From Plastoroseomonas hellenica (GTDB taxonomy: Bacteria; Pseudomonadota; Alphaproteobacteria; Acetobacterales; Acetobacteraceae): DNA of 64,000 bases. Both the position numbers and the translations under genes were made by a program. The notes beneath the pieces are model-generated. The model made no database searches. It saw only the letters and a program-made list of their open reading frames with translations, and was not told where the DNA came from. The DNA is taken from the NCBI RefSeq assembly GCF_018129085.1, contig NZ_JAAGBB010000026.1, forward strand, positions 43,526 through 107,525. The letters are read 5' to 3'. How positions within the stretch are numbered: position 1 is the first letter of the stretch; each line of letters opens with the position of its first letter. Of the stretch, positions 49,381 to 58,982 are shown one piece after another.

Positions 49381-50511
49381 TCAGAGGGAGGGGATCAGGA
49401 GTTGGCGCAGCACCGCCCCCTCCGACAGCCGGTCGAAGCCGGCATTGACGTCGGCCAGCGGAATGCGGCCACTGACCAGCCGCTCCACCGGCAGCCGGCC
49501 GCGCCGCCAGAGGTCGAGCAGCATCGGGATGTCGCGCGGCGCCACGCAACTGCCCATGTAGCTCGCGCGGATGCTGCGTTCCTCCGCCACCATGGCGGAA
49601 AGCGGGACGGCGAAGCGGTGGCTCACGTCTGGCAGGCCGGCGGTCACGGTGCTGCCGCCGCGCGCGGTGATCGCATAGGCGAACTCCATGGCTTTCAGCG
49701 ACCCCGCGGTCTCGATCACGATGTCGAGGCCACCGGAGGTCGCGTCCCGAATCGCCTCCACAGCGCCCGGCTCGGTCGCCAGGAAGCCCTCGGTCGCGCC
49801 GAGCTCCTGCGCCAAAGCGAGCTTCGCCGGCTGCACGTCGACGGCGACGATGCGGGCGGCACCCGCGACCCGGGCCGCCAGCACCGCGTTCATCCCGACG
49901 CCGCCGAGGCCCACCACCGCGACCAGCGCGCCCGGCGTCACCTTGGCCGTGTTGAAGACGGCGCCGGCGCCGGTCATCACCGCGCAGCCGAAGATCGCCG
50001 CGGTCTCCAGCGGGATGTCGGGATCGATCCGCACCACCGAATTGCGCGCGACCACGGCGAATTCGGCGAAGACCGAGAGGCCGGAATAGTGGTTGATCGG
50101 CTCTGCGGCCAGGCGCAGCCGCCGCGCGCCGGAAGCAAGGGTCCCGGCCGCCTTCGACGCCGTGGAGGTGGGGCAGAGGTTGGGCTTGCCATTGCCGCAC
50201 CAGCGGCACTCCCCGCAGGCGCTGACGAAGACGGAGACGACGTGGTCGCCGGGCTTCAGCCCATGCACGCCGGAGCCGATCTCGCGCACGATGCCGCTCG
50301 CCTCGTGGCCCGGGATGGTCGGCAGCTTGCGCGGGCGCAGGTTCTCGATGGTCGAGAGGTCGGAATGGCAGAGCCCTGCGGCCGCGACCTCGATGAGCAC
50401 CTCGCCCTCACCGGGTGGGTCCAGCTCCACCTCCTCGATGGAGAGCGGACGGCTCTCGGCATAGGGTTTCGGGAGCCCCTGTTCGCGCAGCACCGCGGCC
50501 TTCATTCGCAT
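49381..50511 (-). CDS. Zinc-dependent alcohol dehydrogenase
   Basis: The 376-residue protein has the medium-chain dehydrogenase set. AAGLCHSDLS has the catalytic zinc cysteine, IPGHEASGIV follows, the structural zinc loop is CGECRWCGNGKPNLC, and the NAD motif is VAVVGLGGVGMNAVLA. The class resembles class III/aryl-alcohol types. It oxidises a primary alcohol or an S-hydroxymethyl thiol. ATG at 50511 and ATG at 50505 are both possible. It is divergent from the crotonase-ligase operon. Confidence 0.88.
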   Translation of the reverse strand: MRMKAAVLREQGLPKPYAESRPLSIEEVELDPPGEGEVLIEVAAAGLCHSDLSTIENLRPRKLPTIPGHEASGIVREIGSGVHGLKPGDHVVSVFVSACGECRWCGNGKPNLCPTSTASKAAGTLASGARRLRLAAEPINHYSGLSVFAEFAVVARNSVVRIDPDIPLETAAIFGCAVMTGAGAVFNTAKVTPGALVAVVGLGGVGMNAVLAARVAGAARIVAVDVQPAKLALAQELGATEGFLATEPGAVEAIRDATSGGLDIVIETAGSLKAMEFAYAITARGGSTVTAGLPDVSHRFAVPLSAMVAEERSIRASYMGSCVAPRDIPMLLDLWRRGRLPVERLVSGRIPLADVNAGFDRLSEGAVLRQLLIPSL

Positions 50512-50623
50512 GGCGTGTCGTTCCCTCGCGTCTCGGGACGAGGCTAACGTCTGGGGATGCGTTCGGCCATGGCCCGGCGCCGCGCCGCACACCATAATGC
50601 AGGGCAGGAGAGGAGATGCTGAG

Positions 50624-51433
50624 ATGGCCGATGGCATGACCGATGCCGCGCTGCTGCTGCGCGCCGATGCGGGCGGCATCGCGCGGCTGACCCTGAACCG
50701 CCCGGCGGCGCGGAACGGGCTGTCGCTGGCGCTGATGCGGGAGCTGCGCACGGCACTCGCCGCCGTGGCGGCCGATGCCGCGGTGCGCGTCGTGCTGCTG
50801 GACGGCAAGGGACCCGCCTTCTGCGCAGGCCATGACTTGCGGGAGATCACCGCGCACTTCGCCGATGCCGATGGCGGGCACCGCTTCTTCGAGGAGGCGA
50901 TGGCCGAATGCGCGGGCCTGATGCAGGCGATCACCGCGCTGCCGCAGCCGGTGATCGCGGTGGTGGAGGGTGTTGCCACGGCCGCCGGCTGCCAGCTCGT
51001 CGCCACGGCCGACCTGGCGGTGGCGGGAGAGGGTGCGCGCTTCTGCACGCCTGGCGTCGATATCGGCCTGTTCTGCTCGACGCCCGCGGTCGCGCTGTCC
51101 CGCGCCGTGCCGCGCAAGCCGGCGATGGAGATGCTGCTGACCGGGATGATGATCGGGGCCGCGGAAGCACAGCGCATCGGTCTTGTGAACCGCGTGGTGC
51201 CGGCGGGCGCGGCGCTCAGCGAGGCGGAGGCGCTGGCAGGGCATATCGCCGCACGCTCGGCGCATGCCGTGCGCCTCGGCAAGCGCAGCTTCCATGCGCA
51301 GGTGGAGCAGCCGCTGCCGGAGGCCTATCGCATCGCCACCGCCACCATGATCGAGAACCTGCTGTCCGAGGATGCGGCCGAAGGCATCAGGGCCTTCCTG
51401 GAGAAACGTCCCCCGCAATGGCGCGATCGCTGA
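50624..51433 (+). CDS. Crotonase-family protein, ECHDC3-like
   Basis: The 269-residue protein has the crotonase oxyanion segments FCAGHDLREI and VATAAGCQLVATADLAVA. The blocks TPGVDIGLFCSTPAVALSR and the HAVRLGKRSFHAQ tail match the ECHDC3 branch of the family. The first catalytic glutamate is replaced (GCQL), and the second region reads VDIG, so hydratase activity is doubtful. AGGAG lies upstream of the ATG at 50624. The acyl-CoA ligase follows after 22 bases, so both may work on one acid. Confidence 0.85.
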   Translation: MADGMTDAALLLRADAGGIARLTLNRPAARNGLSLALMRELRTALAAVAADAAVRVVLLDGKGPAFCAGHDLREITAHFADADGGHRFFEEAMAECAGLMQAITALPQPVIAVVEGVATAAGCQLVATADLAVAGEGARFCTPGVDIGLFCSTPAVALSRAVPRKPAMEMLLTGMMIGAAEAQRIGLVNRVVPAGAALSEAEALAGHIAARSAHAVRLGKRSFHAQVEQPLPEAYRIATATMIENLLSEDAAEGIRAFLEKRPPQWRDR

Positions 51434-51455
51434 CAAGAAGAACCAAGAGGAACGC

Positions 51456-53084
51456 ATGGTCGACTATTCCACGGGCCTCGAGCCAGGCCCCGCCAACCAT
51501 CAGCCACTGACCCCACTGCTGTTCCTGGAGCGCGCGGCGGCGGTGCATCCCGACCGGCTGGCGGTGGTGCATGGCGCGCTGCGCATGAACTATCGCGCGC
51601 TGCGCGACCGCTGCGTCTGCCTGGCCTCCGCGCTCACGCTGCACGGCATCGGACGGGGCGACACGGTGGCGGCGCTGCTGCCCAACATCCCGGCCATGCT
51701 CGAATGCCATTACGGGGTGCCGATGGCCGGCGCCGTGCTGAACACCATCAACACCCGCCTCGATGCCGCGACCATCGCCTATATCCTCGACCACGGCGAG
51801 GCCCGGGCCATCGTCGTGGACCGGGAGTTCATGCCGGTGCTGCGCCTCGCGCTGGCGCAGTGCAAGGTCAAGCCGCTGGTGGTCGAGGTCGATGATCCGC
51901 TGGCGCCGGAGGCCGCGCGCGGCGAGACGCTGGGCGGCCTGTCCTATGAGGCGCTGCTGGCGGAGGGCGATCCCGCCTTCGCCTGGCCGATGCCGGCCGA
52001 TGAATGGGATGCGATCACGCTCAACTACACCTCCGGCACCACCGGCCGGCCGAAGGGGGTCGTCTACCACCATCGCGGCGCCCAGCTTCTCGCGACCGGC
52101 AACGTGCTCTCGGCCGGCATGGCGCGGCATCCGGTCTATCTCTGGACCCTGCCGATGTTCCACTGCAACGGCTGGTGCTTCCCCTGGACCGTCTGCGCCG
52201 TCGCCGGCACCCATGTCTGCCTGCGCGCGGTGCGCGGCCCGACCATCTGGGCGCTGATGGCCGAGCATGGCGTCACCCACATGTGCGGCGCGCCGATCGT
52301 CATGGCGACCATGCTGGCGACGCCGGAGGCCGAGAAGCGCGTGCTGCATCATCAGGTGCAGTTCGTGGTCGCCGGTGCGCCGCCGCCGGAGACGGTGCTG
52401 GCCGCAATGCGGGAAGCGGGCTTCGCCGTCTGCCATGTCTATGGCCTGACCGAATGCTATGGTCCTTCGGTCGTCAATGAATGGCATCAGGACTGGAACG
52501 CGAAGCCGGCGCCCGAGCAGGCGGCGCTGATGGCGCGCCAGGGCGTGCGCTACCTGGCTCTGGAGGCCCTCGATGTGCTCGATCCCGCGACCCTGCGCCC
52601 GGTGCCTGCCGATGGCGCGACCATGGGCGAGGTGATGATGCGCGGCAATGTCGTGATGAAGGGCTACCTCAAGGACCGGGCCGTCACGGAAGCGGCATTC
52701 GCGGGGGGCTGGTTCCACACCGGCGATCTGGCGGTGAAGCATCCGGACGGCTATGTTCAGCTCAAGGACCGCTCCAAGGACATCATCATCTCGGGCGGCG
52801 AGAACATCAGCTCCATCGAGGTTGAGGACGCGCTCTACAGGCACCCCGCAGTGGCGGTGGCGGCCGTGGTGGCGAAGCCCGACGAGAAATGGGGCGAGGC
52901 GCCTCTCGCCTTCATCGAGCTGAAACCGGGTGCCAGCGTCACGGAGGCCGAGTTGATCGCCTTCGCGAAGCAGCACCTGGCGGGCTACAAGGTGCCGCGC
53001 GCGATCGTCTTCGCGGAGATCCCGAAGACCTCCACCGGCAAGATCCAGAAGCACGTGCTGCGGGCCGAGGCGCGCGGCGCCTAG
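51456..53084 (+). CDS. AMP-dependent acyl-CoA synthetase
   Basis: The 542-residue ligase has the AMP-binding P-loop TSGTTGRPKGVVYHHRG near residue 193, YGLTECYG, FHTGDLAV, SGGENISSIEVE and the C-terminal KTSTGKIQKH with the catalytic lysine. It activates a carboxylic acid to the acyl-CoA; the pattern MFHCNGWCFPW is shared by medium-chain acyl-CoA ligases. It is co-directional with the ECHDC3-like gene. An AAGAGGAACGC site fixes the ATG. The next gene starts 16 bases later. Confidence 0.9.
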   Translation: MVDYSTGLEPGPANHQPLTPLLFLERAAAVHPDRLAVVHGALRMNYRALRDRCVCLASALTLHGIGRGDTVAALLPNIPAMLECHYGVPMAGAVLNTINTRLDAATIAYILDHGEARAIVVDREFMPVLRLALAQCKVKPLVVEVDDPLAPEAARGETLGGLSYEALLAEGDPAFAWPMPADEWDAITLNYTSGTTGRPKGVVYHHRGAQLLATGNVLSAGMARHPVYLWTLPMFHCNGWCFPWTVCAVAGTHVCLRAVRGPTIWALMAEHGVTHMCGAPIVMATMLATPEAEKRVLHHQVQFVVAGAPPPETVLAAMREAGFAVCHVYGLTECYGPSVVNEWHQDWNAKPAPEQAALMARQGVRYLALEALDVLDPATLRPVPADGATMGEVMMRGNVVMKGYLKDRAVTEAAFAGGWFHTGDLAVKHPDGYVQLKDRSKDIIISGGENISSIEVEDALYRHPAVAVAAVVAKPDEKWGEAPLAFIELKPGASVTEAELIAFAKQHLAGYKVPRAIVFAEIPKTSTGKIQKHVLRAEARGA

Positions 53085-53100
53085 ACCCTAGCGAGACGCC

Positions 53101-54495
53101 ATGACCGACCGCCTCGATGCCATTCTCGCGCATATCGACGCCGATCTCGACGCGGCGCGCGGACGGCTCTTCGACCTGCTGCGCATCCCGAGCATCAGCG
53201 CCCAGCCGGCCCATGCCGGGGATTGCCGCGCCGCCGCCGAATGGCTGCGCGGCCAGCTCGCCGGGATCGGCTTCGAGGCCGCGGTGAAGGAGACGGCGGG
53301 GCATCCGGCGGTGGTCGCGCATCACCCGGGCCCGGGCGGCGCGGTGCCGCATGTGCTCTTCTACGGCCACTACGACGTGCAGCCGGCCGACCCGCTGGAA
53401 CTCTGGACCAGCGCCCCCTTCGAGCCGGTGCTGGTCGATGGCCCGCATGGCCCCCGCATCCGCGCCCGCGGCGCGGTCGACGACAAGGGCCAGACGATGA
53501 TGTGGATGGAGGCGCTGCGCGCCTGGCACGCCATCGCAGGCTCCCCGCCGGTCGCTGTTACCGTGCTGATCGAAGGCGAGGAGGAGGTCGGCAGCCCGAG
53601 CCTCGATGCCTTCCTCGCCGCCAACCGCGCAGACCTGAAGGCCGATGTCGCTGTTATCAGCGACACCGGCATGTGGGACATCGACACGCCGGCCATCACG
53701 ACGCGGCTGCGCGGCCTGGTCTATGCCCAGATCGACATGAAGGCGGCGTCGCGGGACCTGCATTCGGGCCTCTTCGGCGGATCGGCGCTGAACCCGATCA
53801 ACCTCCTGACCCATATCCTGGGCGCGCTCCGCACCGCCGACGGTCGCGTGACCATGCCCGGCTTCTACGACGGCGTGGCCGAGCTGCCGGAAGCGCTTGC
53901 CGCGCAATGGGCCGGCCTCGGCTTCGAGGAGGCGGCGTTCCTCGGCGGCGTCGGCCTTTCGGTGCCGGCCGGCGAGCCTGGCCGTGCGCCGCTGGAGCGG
54001 CTCTGGGCCCGCCCGACCTGCGACATCAATGGCATCTGGGGCGGCTATATGGGGCACGGATCGAAGACCGTGATCCCGGCCGAAGCGCATGCGAAGCTTT
54101 CCTTCCGGCTGGTTCCCGGCCAGGACCCGGCGCGCATCGCCCAGGGGCTGCGCGACTTCGTCGCCGCCCATCTGCCGGCCGATGCGCATGCCGATGTCAC
54201 GATCTTCGGTGAAAGCCCCGGCATCGAGGTCGCGCTCGACAGCCCCGCCATGACAGCGGCGCGCGAGATCCTGCTGGCCGAATTCGGGCGCGAAGCGGTG
54301 CTTTCCGGCAGCGGTGGCTCCATCCCCGTGGTCGAGAGCATGCGCCGGCTGCTCGGGCTCGATTCCCTGCTGATGGGCTTCGGCCTCGACGACGACCAGG
54401 TGCACAGCCCGGATGAGAAGTTCGAGCTGCGCTGCTTCCATCGCGGCACGCGCAGCCATGCGAGGCTGCTGGGGCGACTGGCGGCGCGCGGCTGA
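53101..54495 (+). CDS. M20-family metallopeptidase (dipeptidase-like)
   Basis: The 464-residue protein has the M20 metal site: YGHYDVQPADPLELW near 89, RGAVDDKGQ near 124 and IEGEEEVGSPSLDAF near 158 with the catalytic glutamate pair. A long lid insert bears LHSGLFGGSALNP. The HYDVQPADP pattern fits the dipeptidase (PepV/CN-dipeptidase-like) branch. It hydrolyses small peptides or N-acyl amino acids in the cytoplasm. It is between an acyl-CoA ligase and an efflux carrier, with short gaps. Confidence 0.87.
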   Translation: MTDRLDAILAHIDADLDAARGRLFDLLRIPSISAQPAHAGDCRAAAEWLRGQLAGIGFEAAVKETAGHPAVVAHHPGPGGAVPHVLFYGHYDVQPADPLELWTSAPFEPVLVDGPHGPRIRARGAVDDKGQTMMWMEALRAWHAIAGSPPVAVTVLIEGEEEVGSPSLDAFLAANRADLKADVAVISDTGMWDIDTPAITTRLRGLVYAQIDMKAASRDLHSGLFGGSALNPINLLTHILGALRTADGRVTMPGFYDGVAELPEALAAQWAGLGFEEAAFLGGVGLSVPAGEPGRAPLERLWARPTCDINGIWGGYMGHGSKTVIPAEAHAKLSFRLVPGQDPARIAQGLRDFVAAHLPADAHADVTIFGESPGIEVALDSPAMTAAREILLAEFGREAVLSGSGGSIPVVESMRRLLGLDSLLMGFGLDDDQVHSPDEKFELRCFHRGTRSHARLLGRLAARG

Positions 54496-54501
54496 CGCGC
54501 G

Positions 54502-55665
54502 ATGCCTTCCCATGCACGGTTCGCGCTGATCCTCGGCGCGCTCGCGGCCTTCGGGCCGCTGTCGATTGACACCTACCTGCCGGCCTTTCCGCAGATCGCG
54601 GCGGCCCTCGGCACCGATCCGGCGCGGATGCAGGCGACGCTCGCCTCCTATTTCGCTGGCCTTGCCATCGGGCAGAGCTGCTACGGGCCGGCCGCCGACC
54701 GCTGGGGGCGGCGCGGCCCGCTACTCGCTGGGCTCGTGATCTATGCGATCGCTTCGGCCGCCTGCGCGGTCGCGACCTCGGTGGAGGCGCTGATCGTGCT
54801 GCGCTTCTTCCAGGCGCTCGGCGGCTGTGCCGGCATGGTGATCTCCCGCGCCGTCGTCCGTGACGTCGCGGAGGAGCGGGAGGCGGTGCGGCTCATGTCG
54901 CAGCTCATGCTGGTCATGGGCGTCGCACCGATCCTGGCGCCGCTGCTTGGCGGGACGCTGCTGTCGGCCTTTGGCTGGCATGCGATCTTCTGGGCGCTCT
55001 GCCTCTATGCGCTGGTGATGCTGGCAGTGATGCTGCGCTTCCTGCCCGAGACCCTGCCGATCGAGCGCCGGCGGCACGACAGCCTGGCCGGGATTCTCGG
55101 CGTCTACCTGATGCTGCTGCGCGACCGGCGCTTCATGGGGCCGGTGCTGGCCGGGTCGCTGACGCTCGGCGGCATGTTCGCCTACATCGCGGCCTCGCCC
55201 TTCGTCTTGATCGAGCTGTACGGTTTCCCGCCCGGCCAGTTCGCGATCATCTTCGGCAGCAATGCCGCCGGCCTGATCCTGATGTCGCAGGTCACGGCGC
55301 GGCTGGTGCGGCGGTTCGAGCCGGCGCGGATGCTGCGCGCCGCGCTCTACGTGCCGGTCGCCGCGGGCCTCCTGCTGCTGGCTTCCGCTCTCGGCATCGG
55401 CGGGCTGCCGGCGATGCTGGTGGCGCTGTTCTTCGCCATCGGCTCGCTCGGCATGATCCTGCCGCTATCCTCGGCGATGGCCATGTCGCTGCATGGCCGC
55501 AATGCCGGCAGCGCCTCTGCGCTGCTCGGCACCCTGCAATTCGGTCTCGGCGCGGTTGCCGGCGTCGCGACCGGCCTGCTGCATGACGGCACCGCGCTAC
55601 CCATGGCCGTGGTGGTGGCCGGCGGCGGGATCGGCGGCTTCCTCGCCTTCCGCCTGCTGCGGTAG
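54502..55665 (+). CDS. Bcr/CflA-type multidrug efflux MFS transporter
   Basis: The 387-residue carrier has twelve predicted spans and Bcr/CflA hallmarks: FGPLSIDTYLPAFPQIA in span 1, GPAADRWGRRGPLL in loop 2-3, RFFQALGGCAGMVISRAVVRD in loop 4-5, and ILAPLLGGTLL. Such proteins export drugs such as bicyclomycin or sulfathiazole, or sometimes peptides; the dipeptidase nearby leaves that open. It begins six bases after the peptidase stop. The 3' end converges on a ThDP enzyme gene eight bases away. Confidence 0.85.
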   Translation: MPSHARFALILGALAAFGPLSIDTYLPAFPQIAAALGTDPARMQATLASYFAGLAIGQSCYGPAADRWGRRGPLLAGLVIYAIASAACAVATSVEALIVLRFFQALGGCAGMVISRAVVRDVAEEREAVRLMSQLMLVMGVAPILAPLLGGTLLSAFGWHAIFWALCLYALVMLAVMLRFLPETLPIERRRHDSLAGILGVYLMLLRDRRFMGPVLAGSLTLGGMFAYIAASPFVLIELYGFPPGQFAIIFGSNAAGLILMSQVTARLVRRFEPARMLRAALYVPVAAGLLLLASALGIGGLPAMLVALFFAIGSLGMILPLSSAMAMSLHGRNAGSASALLGTLQFGLGAVAGVATGLLHDGTALPMAVVVAGGGIGGFLAFRLLR

Positions 55666-55672
55666 GGGCAGC

Positions 55673-57355
55673 TCAGCGCGCGGCGGCGGCCGCGCGCTCC
55701 GCGTGCTTGCCCATGGTCGTGTAGGGGGCGTAGGGCGGATGCTCGCCGATCGTCACCATGTCCACCTCGACCAGGGACGGGCCGGGCTCCGCCAGGGCGC
55801 GTGCGACGGTCGGGCCGAAATCCTCCACGGCGGCGACGCGATAGGCGCGGATGCCGGCGAGCTCGGCGAGCTTCTTGTGATCCGGCCCGATCAGGTCATG
55901 GGCGAAGCGGCGGCCATCGGCGACCGCATCCTGGATGTGCCGGATCACGCCATAGCCGCGGTCGTTCATCACCACGATGCAAAGGTCGGGCTTTTCCTGC
56001 GCAGCGGTCCAGAGCTCGGTCTGGTTCAGCGCGAAGCCGCCATCGCCGACCATCGCGACGGTCTTCCGCCCGGGTGCCGCGATCGCCGCACCGATGCCGA
56101 GCGGCAGGCCCGGTCCGATGGCCGCGCCCACCGGATGCACCGCATCCTGCGGTCCGTAGACCGGCATGATGCGGTTGCCCCAGGTGGAGTTGCTGATGGT
56201 GATGTCGCGCACCCAGACCCCGTCGCGCGGCAGCGCCGCCCGCATCTGGTCGGCGAAATCGGCGTAAGGGCCGAGCGTCGCCCGATATGCCGCATTGGCG
56301 CGCGCCTTGGTCGCAGCGAAGTCCTGCGCGAAGCGGGGATCGACGGCGATATGGCCGGCAAGCCGCTTCGCCAGGCCCTCTGCCACCAGCCCGGCATCGC
56401 CGTGCAGGAACAGTGCGGTCGGATAGCTCCGCCCCTCCGCGCCGGCATCGACATCCGCCTGCACCAGCACCGATGGCAGCTTCATCGAGAAGTCACCCGT
56501 CTCGTGCCCGCGCAGGCGGGAGCCGAGCACCAGCATCGCGTCGACGGTGCCGTAGAATTCCTGGATCGGTGGCGCGCCGTTGCCGTGCAAGGCGCCGAAG
56601 CTCATCGGGTGATCCTCGGGAATGGTGCCGCGCCCGTTCCAACTGCTGACCACCCCGAAGCCGAGCGCCATCAGCGCCTCGATCGCCGGGCCCGCACGCT
56701 TGGCACCGTTCCCCATCCAGATCATCGGCCGCTTCGCGCGGGCGAAGATCGCCGCCGCCTCGTCCAGCGCGGCTTCAGAGGGCGGTAGCGGCGGCGGCAC
56801 CGGCAGCACAAGGTGATCGAGCGCGGCGGGGCGCGGGATCGCGATTCGCTGGATGTCGATCGGCACCTCGACGCTGACCGGACCCATTGGTGGCGTCAGC
56901 GCCTCGGTCGCGGCGCGGATCAGCACGCCGAGCGCCTCGGCGGCGCTGCGCACGCGATGGGCGCTCTTGCCGGCGGCCGCCAGCATGGCGGTCTGGCCCG
57001 GGACGTCATGGACGGTGCCGGTATCGCGGTCGATGAACTTCGTCGCCGTCTGGCCGGTGATGTGCAGCACCGGGCTGCCGGCGAAGCGCGCTTCGACGAG
57101 GCCGGGCACCGCATTCGCCGCCCCCGGCCCGGTCGAGCTGAACAGCACGCCGAGCCCGCCCGAGACCCGCGCATAGGCATCCGCCATATGCCCCGCGCCC
57201 ATCTCGCCGCGCGCCATCACGAAGCGGATCGCATTGCGCCGCCCGATCGCATCCAGCATCGGGATATTGTGGACGGAGACGATGCCGAAGGCGGTGGTCA
57301 CGCCGATGCGGGTCAGGAACTCGGCGACCATGTCGCCGACGGTGTATTGGGCCAT
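55673..57355 (-). CDS. Thiamine-diphosphate-dependent enzyme, acetolactate-synthase-like
   Basis: The 560-residue protein has MARGEMGAGHMADAYAR near 48 with the catalytic glutamate, GLGVLFSSTGPGAANAVPGL, and the cofactor motif MVGDGGFALNQTELW near 440, then MNDRGYGVIRH. It belongs to the acetolactate synthase/oxalyl/benzoylformate-like group. No small subunit gene exists nearby and the substrate is unknown. The start at 57355 has CGGAGGAAG upstream. It differs clearly from the ThDP gene at 6424, so the two are not duplicates. Confidence 0.85.
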   Translation of the reverse strand: MAQYTVGDMVAEFLTRIGVTTAFGIVSVHNIPMLDAIGRRNAIRFVMARGEMGAGHMADAYARVSGGLGVLFSSTGPGAANAVPGLVEARFAGSPVLHITGQTATKFIDRDTGTVHDVPGQTAMLAAAGKSAHRVRSAAEALGVLIRAATEALTPPMGPVSVEVPIDIQRIAIPRPAALDHLVLPVPPPLPPSEAALDEAAAIFARAKRPMIWMGNGAKRAGPAIEALMALGFGVVSSWNGRGTIPEDHPMSFGALHGNGAPPIQEFYGTVDAMLVLGSRLRGHETGDFSMKLPSVLVQADVDAGAEGRSYPTALFLHGDAGLVAEGLAKRLAGHIAVDPRFAQDFAATKARANAAYRATLGPYADFADQMRAALPRDGVWVRDITISNSTWGNRIMPVYGPQDAVHPVGAAIGPGLPLGIGAAIAAPGRKTVAMVGDGGFALNQTELWTAAQEKPDLCIVVMNDRGYGVIRHIQDAVADGRRFAHDLIGPDHKKLAELAGIRAYRVAAVEDFGPTVARALAEPGPSLVEVDMVTIGEHPPYAPYTTMGKHAERAAAAAR

Positions 57356-57478
57356 GGTGCTTCCTCCGGTGCTTGGCCCCATCCTGGCAGGAAAGCCCGG
57401 TCGGTCTAGGCGGGATCGACATTCAGCACCGGGAGGCGCCTGGCGAGGGATTTTTCGCGCTGGCCAGGCGCGTGGCGC

Positions 57479-57501
57479 TGCCGATGCTGGTTGCATCGGC
57501 A
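57479..57501. repeat. Perfect hairpin in the gap after aat
   Basis: TGCCGATGC and GCATCGGCA form a nine-base-pair stem with a five-base loop, in the 215-base gap between the start of the ThDP gene and the aat stop. It is likely a 3' hairpin of the aat transcript; no T run follows. A second small stem CCGCGC/GCGCGG follows it. Confidence 0.5.
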
Positions 57502-57570
57502 AGCCGCGCAACGCCGCCAGCGCGGAAAAGACCCGCCGGGCGACCCCGAAGGCTGAATGTCGATACCGCC

Positions 57571-58239
57571 CTAACCCTGCCGCATGGCCCGGATCTCGGC
57601 TTCGAGCGTCGCCGCATCGGGATCGGGCCAGATCGCCGGCACCTCCAGCGCGGCGGCCAGGCGCGCCTTGTAGTCGGCGCGCGGGATCTCGGTCGCGCCG
57701 AATTGCGCGAGATGCGCGGTCAGGAATTGGGTGTCGAGCAGGGTGAACCCCCCGATCGCCAGCCGCGCCACCAGATGCACCAGCGCTACCTTGGAGGCGT
57801 CGCGGGCGCGGCTGAACATGCTCTCCCCGAAGAAGGCACCCCCAAGCGCCACGCCATAGAGCCCGCCGACCAGCGCCCCACCCTCCCAGCATTCGATCGA
57901 ATGCGCGACGCCGAGCGCGTGCAGCGTGCCGAACAGGTGCTCGATCTCCGGATTGATCCACGTGTCGCCGCGGCCCGGCGCAGGGGCTGCGCAGCCGGCC
58001 AGTGCGGCCGCGAAATCGGCATCGGCGGTGACCTGGAAACGCCCGGACAGCACGGTGCGCCTGAGGCGCTTCGGCAGGTGGAAGCCAGTGATCGGCAGCA
58101 CCCCGCGCAGCTCGGGGTCGAGCCAGTAGAGCCTGTCCGCGCCCCGGCTCTCCGCCATGGGGAACAGTCCCGCGCGATAGGCGCGGATGACGAGGTCCGG
58201 AGTGATCTCGACCTGACGCCTGCTCATGGCGCGGATCAT
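57571..58239 (-). CDS. aat: Aat, leucyl/phenylalanyl-tRNA-protein transferase
   Basis: The 222-residue enzyme transfers Leu or Phe to the N-terminus of proteins with Arg or Lys ends, marking them for ClpAP degradation. [20 protein letters not shown] is at 11-30, [25 protein letters not shown] near 92, and [29 protein letters not shown] near 125 is the signature. ATG at 58239 and 58227 are both possible starts. It is 30 bases downstream of the Lrp/AsnC gene on the same strand. Confidence 0.93.
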   Translation of the reverse strand: MIRAMSRRQVEITPDLVIRAYRAGLFPMAESRGADRLYWLDPELRGVLPITGFHLPKRLRRTVLSGRFQVTADADFAAALAGCAAPAPGRGDTWINPEIEHLFGTLHALGVAHSIECWEGGALVGGLYGVALGGAFFGESMFSRARDASKVALVHLVARLAIGGFTLLDTQFLTAHLAQFGATEIPRADYKARLAAALEVPAIWPDPDAATLEAEIRAMRQG

Positions 58240-58269
58240 GCCAGATTTCGTGCCCTCGGGGGGCAGGGG

Positions 58270-58737
58270 CTACTCCTCGTCGGTGGCGGGCGCCACCGGC
58301 AGGATCGCGGTTTCCTTCTCGGTCGCAATGGCGAGCAGCGATTCGATCCGTTCCACCGCCGGCTGGCCGCGCAACTCTTCCTCCATGAACATCTCGAAGG
58401 CCCGGAGGTCGGCGACGCGCAGCTTCAGCAGGAAGGTCCAGCCACCGGTGACGCGGTGACATTCCAACACATGCTCGTGCCGCGACATGGCCCGGCGGAA
58501 GGCGGCGTCGTCGCGCCCCGGGCGCAGGTTCACGAAGACGAAACCGAGCAGCGGGCAGCCGACATGCGCCGGATCGAGATCGGCGCGCCAGCCGCGCACC
58601 ACCCCACGCTCCTCCAGCCGCTTCACGCGCTCGGCGGTGGCCGAGACCGAGAGGCCGGAAACCTTGGCAAGCTCGGCGAGGCCGGCGCTGCCATCCTGTT
58701 GCAAGGCGATGGCGATGTTCCGGTCGATCTCATCCAT
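58270..58737 (-). CDS. Lrp/AsnC-family transcriptional regulator
   Basis: The 155-residue protein has an N-terminal helix-turn-helix (IALQQDGSAGLAELAKVSGLSVSATAERVKRLEERGVV) and a C-terminal RAM ligand domain (FVFVNLRPGRDDAAF, HRVTGGWTFLLKLRVADLRAFEMFMEEEL). Such regulators respond to amino acids. Neighbours include an ornithine decarboxylase to the right and aat to the left, but targets are unknown. The start at 58737 fits the family; a longer frame upstream adds low-complexity residues. Confidence 0.9.
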   Translation of the reverse strand: MDEIDRNIAIALQQDGSAGLAELAKVSGLSVSATAERVKRLEERGVVRGWRADLDPAHVGCPLLGFVFVNLRPGRDDAAFRRAMSRHEHVLECHRVTGGWTFLLKLRVADLRAFEMFMEEELRGQPAVERIESLLAIATEKETAILPVAPATDEE

Positions 58738-58956
58738 GGCCGGATAATATCCGCTCCTCAGGTGTCCGGGAACAAGGAATCGCGTTCGTCCTCGGGCGGG
58801 CCGTCCCTGTCGCATCGCGCCGCGACGAATCGCAGGCGCGGACGAACCGCAGCACGGGCGCGCCCGGCGCCGGGGAATCGGCGGCGCCGGGGCCACAGCG
58901 CGCGGCCGGGGGGAGCAGGAGACGGCCCGCCCGACGGATCTCAGTATGAAGGAAAG

Positions 58957-58977
58957 GGCGCCCGCGGGGCGGGCGCC
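58957..58977 (-). terminator. Hairpin terminator after the ornithine decarboxylase gene
   Basis: A nine-base-pair stem, GGCGCCCGC/GCGGGCGCC, with a three-base loop lies five bases after the stop of the decarboxylase. On the minus strand CTTTCCTTC follows, so it is a plausible intrinsic terminator. Confidence 0.8.
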
Positions 58978-58982
58978 GCCGG

